This document shows positions 50,205 to 61,800 of a stretch of 64,000 nucleotides of DNA, piece after piece. The notes under the pieces are model-generated. The model did no database searches. It was not told the DNA's origin and was given only the letters and a program-made list of their open reading frames with translations. The DNA comes from Cylicocyclus nassatus. Its lineage: Eukaryota; Nematoda; Chromadorea; Rhabditida; Strongylidae. The first letter of the stretch is position 1. Every line of letters begins with the position of its first letter. The translations under genes and the position numbers were made by a program. The DNA lies in contig CATQJL010000112.1 of assembly GCA_958299035.1 (NCBI GenBank), positions 2,650,123 to 2,714,122 of the forward strand, read 5' to 3'.

Positions 50205-51092
50205 TAGACTAGCTGGCTTACCCGGCTCCGCCCGGCCCTGTCAAAACACTATGTCAAAGAACACTATCCCTATTCCTGTAAGAACCTTCCCCTGTGCCCA
50301 CGCGTACATGCCAGATCACTATCCCCGCTGTTTTAGTAATCAGCATGCTCGATTACCCCCCTGTGCCAACTCCCAGCCACGTAGGCTCAAACTTTGCAAA
50401 AAATCGATAAAATCGATAAAAGTAGTGGACGATCTTAAAAACTAATATTGTATTCGGAATTCCCATGCTCGATTACCCCCCTATGCCAACTCCCAGCCAC
50501 GTAGGCTCAAACTTTGCAAAAAATCGATAAAATCAAAAGTAGTGGACGATCTTAAAAACTAATATTGTATTCGGAATTCCCATGCTCGATTACCCCCCTA
50601 TGCAAACTTCCAGTCCCGTAGCTCAAACTTTACAAAAAAAAATCGATAAAATCGATAAAAGTAATCGATAATCCTGAAAACTAATATTGTATTCGGAATT
50701 CCCATGCTCGATTACCCTCCTGTGCCAACTCCCAACCCCGTAGCTCAAACTTTGCAAAACAATCGATAAAATCGATAAATGTAGCGGATAATTCCAAAAA
50801 CTAATATCGTATTTGTAATCAGCATGCTCGATTACCCCCTGTGCCAACTCCCAGCCCCGTAGGTGAACTCTGCAAAAAAATTAATAAAAATCGATAAAAT
50901 CGATATCGATCGATGACGAAAAGTGGCCTATGACATCCGCCGGGGCCCGAAGTGTATGTGTGCCAAGTTTGGTCCGGATAGGTTCAGAAATGGAATTTTC
51001 TATTCGGAACATACGTACAGGCAGACATACAGACAGACAGACAGACATACAGACAGACATACAAACAGACATTCAGCTTTATATATAAGACT
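50205..51092 (+). mobile_element. Palindromic ATCGAT-rich element, copy D (one-armed)
   Basis: Begins CTAGCTGGCTTACCCGGCTC and ends with a CAGACATA microsatellite (51012-51065) and TTTATATATAAG. Unlike B and C it lacks the left arm: after about 130 bp of unique sequence come about four reversed units of 118-122 bp and the terminal domain. Inserted in unit Y. Confidence 0.82.
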
Positions 51093-51152
51093 AGCGACCC
51101 TCCGAGTCGCTAGTAAGTGGGTGGGGGCAGATACATTGATATCTGCCATTAG

Positions 51153-51699
51153 TTAACACGTTTCGGACCGGACTGCACATGGTGCAGCACCGGTCCGAAA
51201 CGTGTTAATTTTCAACGTTTACAGGAGGTTTTCTTTTTGTCCAAGGTTATCAAGTCAAAGGCCTATTCTCCTCCTTTCCGAAAGGGTCTGTAGAGCTGTG
51301 CTGTCAATATTTGTTCAGGAGATATGAGGACAAATCGAACATCAGTTGTAACGAAGTGCGGCAACACGAACGACGCGTGCGACGTCGCAACTTTTCTTAG
51401 CTTTGAATACAAAGAGAAAAACCGTAGTTCCAATAATGATGTGTATCGTGTACAACATAGATACTTTTGGATACAATTAGAAACTGAGTTCTTGTTACTA
51501 TCTTTCAAGAAAGCACGGAAATCCCTCACAGACGACGAAATTCAAACACTTCGAATTAACTCATAACTCTGGGTATGGACCTTATTTGACATGCTGATTA
51601 CAGATGTAGCACACAATCTACAAATCAAGGTCCCTTTGTTGGCTAACGGCTGAAAGTCCCTCTTTTTCTCCGCGCGATTCGCGGTCTGAAACGTGTTAA
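51153..51699. mobile_element. piggyBac-like MITE, TTAACACGTTTCGGACC family
   Basis: Outer ends TTAACACGTTTCGGACCG and CGGTCTGAAACGTGTTAA include TTAA. The left end is itself a 54-bp palindrome (51153-51206) that contains a second, inverted terminal sequence. Ends differ from the 8546 family after TTAACACGTT. Confidence 0.75.
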
Positions 51700-52079
51700 C
51701 TAAAAATCCCAAGAAAGAGAATTTCCATCTTCCCAGCGAGCTTTCGCGTGTTGTGAGTAGTAGAAACAAAACACTATGCTCTGAGGAAAAGAAGCTACTA
51801 CCAGTGACTATCCGCAAAGCATCTCTGCTGTTCCTCTTGCAGATACCTTCGCCCAGATACCACAGCTCTTAAACAAGGAAGCTACCTCCAAGCACCTGTT
51901 TAGAACAGACGATTCATCCCAAAACTCAGATCAATTTCCAGGAAAGTGCCATGCAAAGGAAACGTCAAGTTATGTCTTCCAGCAGCCGAAAGCTCGAATA
52001 TGTAGGCAAAAGCGAAGCAGTATTAACTTCGATGATGTCTTGCCAGTGAACGGACTCATTTCTTAGAACAGACTAAAGC
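51700..52079. other. Spacer inside split unit Y
   Basis: No gene or repeat recognised. Confidence 0.35.
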
Positions 52080-53400
52080 TGGCCCAACGCCTTCTTTTGA
52101 AGGACAATCTTGCCAAAACTGTCCTGTCGCATAAAACCCTAGGTCTTTCCTTCCCTCGAAACCAAGCTTCTTATGCTTCCGCTTTTAGGGGCAGAAGTAT
52201 GGTTGAGAAAGAAGGGGCCGTAATTTTTTCAGCAAGTTTCTTTGTAATTAAAGATTGACATCTAAAATTTTTTAGCGCAAACTTGCTGTCTGGGCCCTGA
52301 ATCTTTTCTTCCCTCGAGGCCAAGCTTCCTGTTTTTTGTTCCTAGGTACAAAAGTGTGGTTTTAGCAAAGTTCAAAAGGCCAAAATTTACAGAGAAGATA
52401 ATTTCCTGTCGCAAGAAGCCCATGGGTCTGTCTTTCCCTCGAGACCAGTTTTCTGCCTTCAGAGGTAGAAGTCTGGTTTTTGCAGAGTAGAATGGCCACG
52501 AATTTCAAACAAGTTTCTGTATAATAAAACATCGACACCCAGAAACTTCTGGCGAAAATATCCTGCTGCCTGAGGCCATAATTCTTTCTTCCCTCGAGAC
52601 CAAGTTCCTTGTGCTTTTTTGCGTTTAGGGCCAGAAGTGTGGTTTTGAGTTTTGTGGTTTTTGCGAAGTTTGGGAGTCGAACGTTTCAGCGAAAATGTCT
52701 TGTCGGATGAAACTCAAGAGCTGTCCTTCCCTAGAAACTAAATTCCCTGTGCTTTTCTGCTTTTAGGGGCAGAAGTACTGGTTTTTGCGAAGTCTAGGAA
52801 GTCAAACCCCTTGGCGAAAATGTTTGTCACATGAAGCTCATGTTTCTGTCTTTTTCTCGAAAAACCAAGCTATTTGTGCTGTTTTCCTTTTGGAGGAAGA
52901 AGTGTGGTTTTTGCAAAGTAGAATGGCCAGAAGTAAATTTTAAGCAAGTTTCTGTATAATCATTAACATCCAGAAACTTCTGGCGAAAATATCTTGCTGC
53001 CTGAGGTAATAATTCTTTCTTCCCTCGAGACCAAGCTCCCTGTCTTTTTTTGCTTTTGGGACCAAAACTGTGTTTTTTGAGTTTGTGGTTTTTGCCAAGT
53101 TTGGGGGCCAAAAGTTTCAGTAAAAATGGCCTATCGGATGAAGCTCATGGGTCTGTCCATTCCCAGAGGCCACTTTTCTGCTTTCAGAGGCAGAAGTATG
53201 GTTTTTGCAGAGTGGAAGGGACAGAAGTAAATTTCAATGAAATTTCTGTATAATTAGATATTGATTCGTAGAAATTCTTAGCGAAAATATCTTGCCGCCT
53301 CAGATTATAAGCCTTTTCTTCCCTCGAAACCAGGCTCTTTGCCTTTTCTGATTTTAGGGGCAGAAGTAGAATTTTAAAAGGTAAAGACGGGCCAAAGTGA
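52080..53400 (+). repeat. Degenerate tandem array, units of about 130-170 bp
   Basis: About nine divergent copies of a block with CTTCCCTCGAGACCAAGCTT, CTTTTAGGGGCAGAAGTGTG, GGTTTTTGC, GAATGGCC, AGTTTCTGTATAAT and ACTTCTGGCGAAAATATC. CCTCGA-type anchors fall near 52155, 52312, 52438, 52594, 52727, 52855, 53023, 53155 and 53320. Unit length varies because sub-blocks are lost in some copies. No coding periodicity or known satellite recognised. Confidence 0.75.
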
Positions 53401-53449
53401 ATCTAAAACAGCTTTAGGTAAATTTACCGTCCGTCAATTCCGAGTATGA

Positions 53450-54025
53450 TTATAGAATTCTAAAATGCTCACTTACCCCCACCAGTGCCATCTCAGCCTC
53501 GTAGCTTCAGCTTTGAAAAAAAGATGAAATCAACAAAAATAATGGGTATTCTCAAAAACGGTTACTATCTTTGCAGTGAGCGCGCTCACATACAACTTTG
53601 TGCCAAATACCAGCCGTGTAGCTCTAGTTTTACAAAGAATAGTAACGACAAAATTAATAGGTCTTTCAAGAACACTTAATACAATCGTAATCGGCATGCA
53701 CGCTTTTCCCCACGTGCCAAATCCCAGCCCCGCAGTAAAAAAAATTGCAAAAAATCGATAAAATGATAAAAATAATTGATAATTCTAAAAACTAATATTG
53801 TATTCGTAATCAGCATGTTCGCTTACCCGCCTGTGCCAACTCTCAGCGCCATAGTTCAAAATTTGCAAGTAATCGATAAATTTGGTAGAAGTAGTAACAA
53901 GTTTCCATATGGAGAACGACAGACACGAAAACACCATCGACCAGAAAAACACCATCGAGGACGTACAGACAGCATCCACCAGCGCACAGACAAGTACACC
54001 ATTCGGTTTTATATAGATAGAAGGA
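53450..54025 (+). mobile_element. Palindromic ATCGAT-rich element, copy E (degenerate)
   Basis: Contains eroded versions of the CTGTGCCAACTC / GCATGCTCG / ATCGATAAA units and ends with CAGACAGCATCC, TTTTATATAGATAG. Oldest-looking copy; the terminal domain is rearranged. Confidence 0.6.
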
Positions 54026-54285
54026 TTACTTTCCCAGACGCGCATCGGTAGCATGGGACGGGCCCTCGTCCCGTGTTTCTTTTGTAGTAGTGTAGTATTC
54101 TTTTTAGTTTAGTATTTTTGTCTATTTTTAATTGTAGTGTATTGTCATAAGGATAAACCACATAATCTATTTAACGTTCTTTCGGCCGCGCGTTAGTGCG
54201 CAGTAGGCTAAGTACGTCGCTTAGTATCGGGCGAGCATCAGGCCTCTGTTAACATCTAGGTGCAAGAGCCCACCGAGTCGCCACA
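54026..54285 (+). mobile_element. LTR-like unit Y, 3' part
   Basis: Resumes the homology to 60090-60320 and 60487-60515: GGTAGCATGGGACGGGCCCT, a CTCGTCCCGT block, CGGCCGCGCGTTAGTGC, GGGCGAGCATCAGGCCT and AGAGCCCACCGAGTCGCCAC. Together with 49745-50203 it gives one interrupted unit. Confidence 0.65.
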
Positions 54286-54848
54286 GGCTTCCAACCTGTT
54301 TCGCTTTTGCTTCTAAAAAAGTGGCAGACATAATACTCTGTATCATTAGAAAACTGATCTCATAGTCAGTAACATCAGCATAATTTCTCCTTAATCACAT
54401 TTCACTACAAAGTTATTCCTTGCAAATAACATTTTTAATTTGAATGGATGCCATCATTTTTGTTTTTGTCATACTACAAGATTTTCCTGGCTAAAAAAGC
54501 GAAGGAGAAGTTTGAACGAGATGTCACTTCATACCCTGTGAGAAACTGAAGGATACTTTGCGATGACGTTACCATATTTATTGTCAACACATTTACCGGA
54601 CTCAATCTATTAACTTTGATTTTTCACAACTTAATCTGGAATGCTTCTTCATCGTAGGATTTTCAAATGCGAAACCAATCAAAGCAAAGGCACACTTGGG
54701 CTGCGCAGTGCTCGTGCCAGCATCGTTCCAGTGCCGGGCTCGCGTGGCGGTAGTACTTCGCTCGAGCAATAAATTCCAAATCGGCGCTAGCAGGTCTTAA
54801 CACTGCAACCTTGGACGCTGCTTTAGCATTAAGGAACACATTACCCAT
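54286..54848. other. Intergenic, nothing recognised
   Basis: AT-rich with no repeat or exon support. Confidence 0.35.
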
Positions 54849-55010
54849 AGACCGCTGCATGACGAAGGCGCAATATCTTTGTGCGCGAACGTGGTTTCAT
54901 TAGCCACAGAGCGCATGAAGCGCGGAATTTATAACGGTGAAGATACGCCCGCGCAGCGTTCGCGCCCGCTCGACTAATACTGCTTCTGCGCCTTCGTCAT
55001 GCAGCAGCCT
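54849..55010. repeat. Short MITE, CGTCATGCAGCAGCCT family, copy 2
   Basis: Inverted ends CTGCATGACGAAGGCGCAAT and GCGCCTTCGTCATGCAGCAG, about 160 bp, GC-rich core. Confidence 0.8.
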
Positions 55011-55447
55011 TGACTTCTTCGCGGCCATCCTTCTTCTCCCCGACAACTCCCTTTGGTCACCTTTGCGTTGTAATCGAGAATTATTCCGGTGGTAAAAAAA
55101 AATATACTACAGGACAAAACGTAGTGGTTTCTACCATTTATCAGCAAAACATGATATCACAGTATGACACTGCACAAATTAGAGTCTAAGAGCTAGCTTT
55201 CATTTTACATTTGCAATTATCGACAGTCTACATTCGACGAGTATCTTCAGATTTCAAGGTAAGGAATAATTACTATATACTACAAGAGATTTATCTGCGT
55301 TTACGTGAAGAAGTTACGAGAAAACTTCGTCGCAGGTTTGCTTCTTCTTCATAGAATGCTGTATATCAGAAGTGCATATAATCATTGCAGTGTAATCGGT
55401 GAGCTCTAAAATATCTTTCAAAACACATCACGTCAAACTAATGAGTG
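55011..55447. other. Intergenic, nothing recognised
   Basis: AT-rich spacer downstream of the receptor gene; no gene supported. Confidence 0.35.
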
Positions 55448-55683
55448 CCCTAACACGCGTACAAGGTGCGAGCGATTTTTTTTTCTCGACCAGCCCAAAC
55501 ACGCCAAAGGACTTCGCAACCAAAGGACCCTTGTGGTGCTGCATATTGCGGCAAGAGAATGCAAGGTGCATGCTATTGCAAGAGAATTGTGCGGCATAAA
55601 GAGCTTTCCGAAATACACTGAAGCGGTTGAGCGGCTCGGTTGGAAAATCGAAAAAGGTGCGCCTTATACGCGTGAAATTAGGG
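55448..55683. mobile_element. MITE, CCCTAATTTCACGCGTATAAG family, copy 2
   Basis: Interior matches 45097-45316 in order (GACCAGCCCA, GTGCGGCATAAAGA, TGAAGCGGTTGAGCGGCT) with inverted ends CCCTAACACGCGTACAAG and CTTATACGCGTGAAATTAGG. Confidence 0.78.
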
Positions 55684-55808
55684 CAAAAAGAAATGTCAGT
55701 GGTGATCAAAATCACTACTTCACAGTCTTCTTAGTCGTCAGCCTTTATTGATGCTGAGCGTAGTTCCGGAACGGTACTATCTCGCTGCCGCACAGTAACT
55801 CCAAATTC

Positions 55809-58800
55809 TCAACAACTCACAGAATGCTGCTGCCTGTTTACGGAGCTCGGGTCAAGCAAGCCGCTGATATGTATTACATGCTTCTTTCGTCCTCGTTGCA
55901 CTACTTGTAAAACTATAATTAGTTGCTTCTTCCAGTATTTTACCGATATAGGACATAGGTCACTTACCTCGTCTGCTAAGATTTAAGGCGAATCTTCGAT
56001 ATGGTTCATTGCACAAAACCATGGATACTGATGACACGAGGCCATGAAGCGCAATGCCACCCATGGCGATATTAACGATACCTTCAAATTTGCGATCTTC
56101 AAATGATAGTTTCTTAAAGTTATTTCTGACTACGAATGAAACATACAGGGTGGCAGAAGAGTATTGTCGCGCACTTTTTTTCCAGAAACACTTTATGACA
56201 CTAATCTTCATTGTAAAGAGGGAACTCAGTAAGCAGCATTTTTTTGAAACTGCCCAAAATGTTCACGGTTTTTCCTTACATCTGCCTTCATTCGGGAATC
56301 ACTAAGTGATGACGCACCGCAGGTAAAGGTCACTGCGTGACGAGGGCGCAAAAGCAGTATTAGTTGAGCGGGCGCGTACGCGGCGGTGCGTTCTTCACCG
56401 TTGTAAAGCTCTCAGTCTGCGTCTCATACGCTCTGCGGCCTACAAAGCCGCGTTCGCGCCCCTAAGATATTGCGATTTCGTCATGCAGCAGCCTATACTT
56501 TGATCTAGATAGACCCATGCTCTTGTGGGTTTCCTACACAGGCCATCTAACTGTTGTCTTCTTGCTAATTTCTCTTCTAGCAAGGGAAGGATACTTGGTC
56601 GAAGTGGCGTTTCTATGTAAAATGCATACTGTCATAAGCATGGAGCGCTGTTCCAAAATCTGCTTTCGCTATCTGCAAAGCGACCTAAGAGGAGAGTTAT
56701 GGAATTTTATGCAAAAATTGATTGCCCCGCTACAATAAGATCACTCGAAACTGTAATCCGTTAGCTTGAATAAGATCATGGTTATTCCAGGGCGCTTTAT
56801 GCAATGAATATCTTCAATTTAGTAAACTCATGCCAGTCATTACTCCTTTCAAGCGCCGAAAAGTCCTCAACATCTGTTTATACCTTAGCCAAACCACTAG
56901 AATTCACCTCAAAAATATCTAATAACTCCCCTCCCAGAAGCGCTTTGCAGATACGGATTACGAAAGTGTACATCTCATATGGAAACGCCACTTCGATCAG
57001 GTAACCTTAAGTAACCTTAAGGGCAAATCACGTGGACTGAGATCGGGTTGTTGGAGGAAGGGGGTGGGGGAAGGGAGGGAAGGGAGGGAAGGGGGGGGGG
57101 GGGAGGTTGATCTTTTGTCAGATAACCAGGCACATTAGCGTCTACGAAGGCAATGGTGGTCTTTGCTAGGACTACAGCTTTCCTCAGCACCTCTCCCTTA
57201 TACGTCTTTGCATGATCTTCATATTTCCGGTCATAAAAACCAAAGGCTTCCTTTCAATGGCGCTTATTCCTGTCCAGATCATCATTTCCTCGAAAAAAGC
57301 GTTAGAATAGCAAGTTTTCTTTCTAGCGTTCTTCAGACTTAGACTAAGCATTGCATTTTAGTTGTTGTAGGTTATCGCCGCGATCAGGACGCGGCAGCGA
57401 AGAAGAAGCGTCGAAGCTTCGAGAAAACCAACTTTGAGTGTAATGTTTTTGCTTGAATGGACGAGCTTGCCTCGGCATACATAAGGAGAGTTGAACATCG
57501 TCTTGCTCTTGTTTCAATTCAATGCTCAACCTTTTTGCGCTTTTTTTAGAATCCCATTTCTTGTTCAGTGTTTGCTCATATTGTTGTTTTACATTCTGCC
57601 TTTTCCTATCCTTCAAAAATGCGCGAAAGGAAAGGAAAAACTCTCAAAAATAGTTGCATAATATTTTTCTACCTCAAAATATGCTCTGCTTTTCTGCGCT
57701 GAAAAAAAGGACTTTCGAAACTATTTTGCGCTTCTTTTATAACCCATATTGCCTACACTTATGCGCTTGTGTTTGTCATTATTTATAGTTTCTTTAGCGC
57801 TGTTTGATATTTTTTTATCCAAATGATGTCTTCGTCTAGTCGATGTGGACTGAAATGCATTTATTTGTTTCGATCATTAATCGCTTGTTGCTATGTGTTT
57901 CACTGAACTGGGGTGTAGTTACCCAAGTTTAAGTTGAGGTAAATGGCTGCGCAGTGGGTGTTCGTATTGTGCGTTTGGTTCGGTGACCAACCGTTCCATA
58001 TATCGCGTAGCAATTGAGCATCAGAACCCAATTTAAGGTGCACCATCTACGAAGACAGGACCGCAGAAGCAAAATGAAGAAATTCGAAAAATCGAAATGA
58101 AATTTGAACTATACATTATGCCATCTACCATCAGCAGGCAACTCCTGGAATATCAATCACAAGTTTTCGAAGAGAAAAAGCTCTGAAAAACCTAAGAAAT
58201 GAAACGGAACAATCGAGACAAATATGGAACACGTTAACGAAGAGGGGGAAGGCGCCGCCGCAGAGGTCAAGAAAGAAGTCCTGACAAAAGACAGTAGCAA
58301 AGCAGAAGGGCAGAAAAACGAAGATTAGAAGAATGGTTCCACCGCAAAACTTGAGGAAAGAGCCCCGACAGTCGAAAAGGAGAAAAAAGATGAATATGCG
58401 CAGCTGGGCCACGAAGCCAAAACTATTAAAGTGATTAGGATTACATCGAAGTACTGGAGATTGAAATGGAAGATGCATCGCTGTCTGGTGAAATGGATGA
58501 GGTCCACGAACAGCCAAGATGGAAACTATGGAAGATCTGCCAGAGAAGAACCTGGGAGAAATGAGCTCCTGATACCAAAAGAAGCTCGCTTGCAGACGAA
58601 CTTGTGGTCCCCGCTCTAGAACTAAAGCTAGATCAAAACCGACAGGATATCGCGAATTTGAATTTGATGATCGAAGAACAGGAAAACCGAAAAACTTGCT
58701 GCTCCCGCGGATACCATGGAGGATCCAAGAGACCTTTGAGAGGAATATTTCGTGCGCTTCGGCAACGCAGTCGGAGACCATTACTCCGACTCTTTCACGG

Positions 58801-61800
58801 ATATCTCGACAGGACGGGAGAGACGAGAGGTTCTGGAAATGAAGAGAAGATGCGCAAAGTGCTTGGAATGCGCAGGAGAAGTCCTTTGCAATAAATCCTA
58901 TGACAGATGTTCCCCTGTTTGAAACAGAGCTCGGCCCTGTCCGAATTGCCAAATACGAGCCATTAACGATTAGAACAATAAAAGCAGTCGAGGGAACGAC
59001 ACCTCCAGTGCATCGATCTAGTTCGAATGGAAATTCGGGAGATCCGCCAAGACCCACTCTCCCGAGAGGGGAGTATCGCCGCGATCAGAATCCAGTAGCG
59101 AAGAAAAAGCGTCGAAGCTTTGAGAAAATCAACTTTGAGTGCAATGTTTTTGCTTGAACGGACGAGCTTGCTCCGGCATACATAAGGAGAGGCGAACATC
59201 GCCTTGCTCTTGTTTCATTCCAATGCTCAACCTTTTTGCGGTCTTTTTTCTTAGAAGACCATTCCTTTGTCATTGTTTGCTCATATTGTTGTTTAACATT
59301 CTGCCTTTTCCTATCCTTCAAAAATGCAAAATGCAAAATGAAAAAGGAAAAACTCTCAAAAATAGTTGCGTATTTTTGTACCTTAAAATATGCTTTGCTT
59401 TTTTGCGCTGAGAAGAAAGGACTTTCGTAACTATTTTACGCTTCTTTTATATCCCAAATTGCCTACACTTATGCGCATGTGTTTGTCATTATTATTGGTC
59501 CTCAATGCCACCAAATGCGCCAATGCCTTTCAGCCACCATAATAGTAGGGTCACAGCACGACGAGACTGGAGCCTTTGCGTCCCTAAGGCAGTTCGTAGA
59601 TTTATGAGAAAGAAGCGGAAGAGATGAAAGAGCGCTCGATCAAGGAGACGTGTCGCGTCAACGCGGCAAGGCGCTTCCCAAGCAGGAGGCAGGAAGCATC
59701 GGTTGTCGCGCTATCCGGCGACGATTACGGTAGCCGTAACGCTGTTGCTGCAATCGCCTCCGGACTTCTCCTTTGCTGGCTCGTTGCCAGCTCGGCGGCT
59801 ATTTAAGCGACCACGCCTCAGTTCAGCGCTTGTTCGTCTACGTTTTTACCGATTGATTAATTTCTTTCTCGTACTGTATTTCAGCCGGTATGCTTCTGCC
59901 CTTTTTCGTAAGAGCAGTTGAGCCGGACGTCATTTGGATTGGGAAGTGGATACTAGCAGTTAGCGTTATAGACGCGCCTTAGTGAGGCTGAGCGGAAATG
60001 AACGTTAAGTTGGAATCCAGGAGCTGGAGGGAACCGTGCTGTCGCCTACAATCTTGTCGTTGCGGGCGGATTTGTTCCTCGAGAGCCGCATGTGTTGAAG
60101 ATTACTTTTTTGGGCACGCAACAGTAGCATGGGACACGCCCTCGTCCCGTATTGTTACTACTAGTAGTAGTAATTTGCTTTAATTTAGAGTTTCGTTTCT
60201 TTCAAGTGTAAAGTGATGTCATCAGGGTAAATAACTTGATGCAGTTCGGTCGCGCGTTAGGGGCATAGTAGGGTAGGTTCGTCGTCAGCAGCGGGCGAGC
60301 CCTAGGCCTAGTATTCCATCTACAGGCTGCTGTATGACGAAGGCGCAATATCTTTGGGCGCGAACGCAGCTTTATTAGCCGCAGAGCGCATGGGGCGCAG
60401 GATTTACAACGGTGAGGATACGCGTGCGCCGCGTTCGCGCCCTCTCAACTGATACCGCTATTGCGACTTCGTCATGCAGTAGCCTTTAGATGTTATGAGC
60501 CCACCGAGTCGCTACAAGACGCTGACAGCGTCCGCAATGACATCCTGTCTCTGCGCGCAGAAAACAGCCTTAGACGCATAAGTCTCAGCAATGACAAAGT
60601 GGTAGAGCATTTACTGTTTCTGCTGGACATTGGACGAAAAGAGAACATGTATGATTCTTTTCGTGTATCTTTCAAGGCTGTTGTTTCCCGCAATTGTTCT
60701 GCTGTTATCAGATTTCCCCCTAACGTCTGCTGCTTACCTTGCACACTCATTGATGAGGTTATCATAGTTAGCATGAAGATGAACAGCGGGATAAATAGGC
60801 AAAGTCCAGGAATTGAAGCCTTAAAAAACTGTTTGAATGTACTGTGAATTTGATTTTATGGGTGAGAAGTTTCGTTATTCGGCAGAATTGCCCTCAGGGC
60901 CCAGCACGAGTCGGATTCCACGGTTTTTGAAAACTAAGTCCTCCCTGACTATCGAAAATATTTCGAAGTCCCTTTTGGTTTTTATCGGAAACCTACCAAC
61001 GTAGGAGAAGACGAAAACACAGAAGAGACACTAATCTGAAAGGAAAAACGTGAATTATGAGCGAAAATTCAAAGTGGAGCTGAATACAGTCTGCTCCAAT
61101 TGGGATCAGGCCCGAACCGTCGGCGTAGATTTGCGCGCTTGCAGCGCCAAGCGTTTGCGCTGCATATGCGCGCTGTCAGAGAGAGAAAAAGGATTGAGAG
61201 AGTAAAGAAGCAGGCCGTGGGCGTGACCGCAAAACTCTAGCGACGCGGACTCCCGCCGTGTCAATTTTGGCCTGGTTAGCATTGGGGCAGACTGTACTAC
61301 GCATGCACAAAAGCTTGTCATTGGAGCGCGATATCTAACAAAGCGAGTTATGAAGAAATTGAGGCGAAAAGAAACGATATGGGAATGTTCCCATGCTCAG
61401 GGATGGATTTTTGACCAGGGAATCCATCTATGGTAAAAAAAAATCCGAAACTTATGTGGACTTACAAAAATATATGCTCCAGACGATCTCAGATCGTCTG
61501 GTGGCCGTCTAAAACGATCTATTTTTGGAAAATATACTACTTCACATAAGTTTACAGACCCACATATTTCTTCCCTAAATAATATTCTGTGTCTACTGCA
61601 ATTTGATGTCATATGCTTATACCTACGCTGTAAGCAACAATTTGTCAAATTTGGCTTTGCTTTTAAATCGCGCACAAGACACGATAGAGCGCGTCCATTG
61701 TGCAACAACCTGTCTTCAGAGGTTGTGCTTGACTGAGTGGTCGCTACTAGCGCTACAGGAAGTGCGTTGAATTCTCTTGTACAATGTATGTGCAGTTTTT

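Noticed and set aside
58131..59057. 308-codon minus-strand open frame
   Set aside because: It lies antisense to the gag-like repeat, has low-complexity Phe/Ser/Leu-rich content and no family signature. Long antisense frames are common over such GC-moderate repeats.
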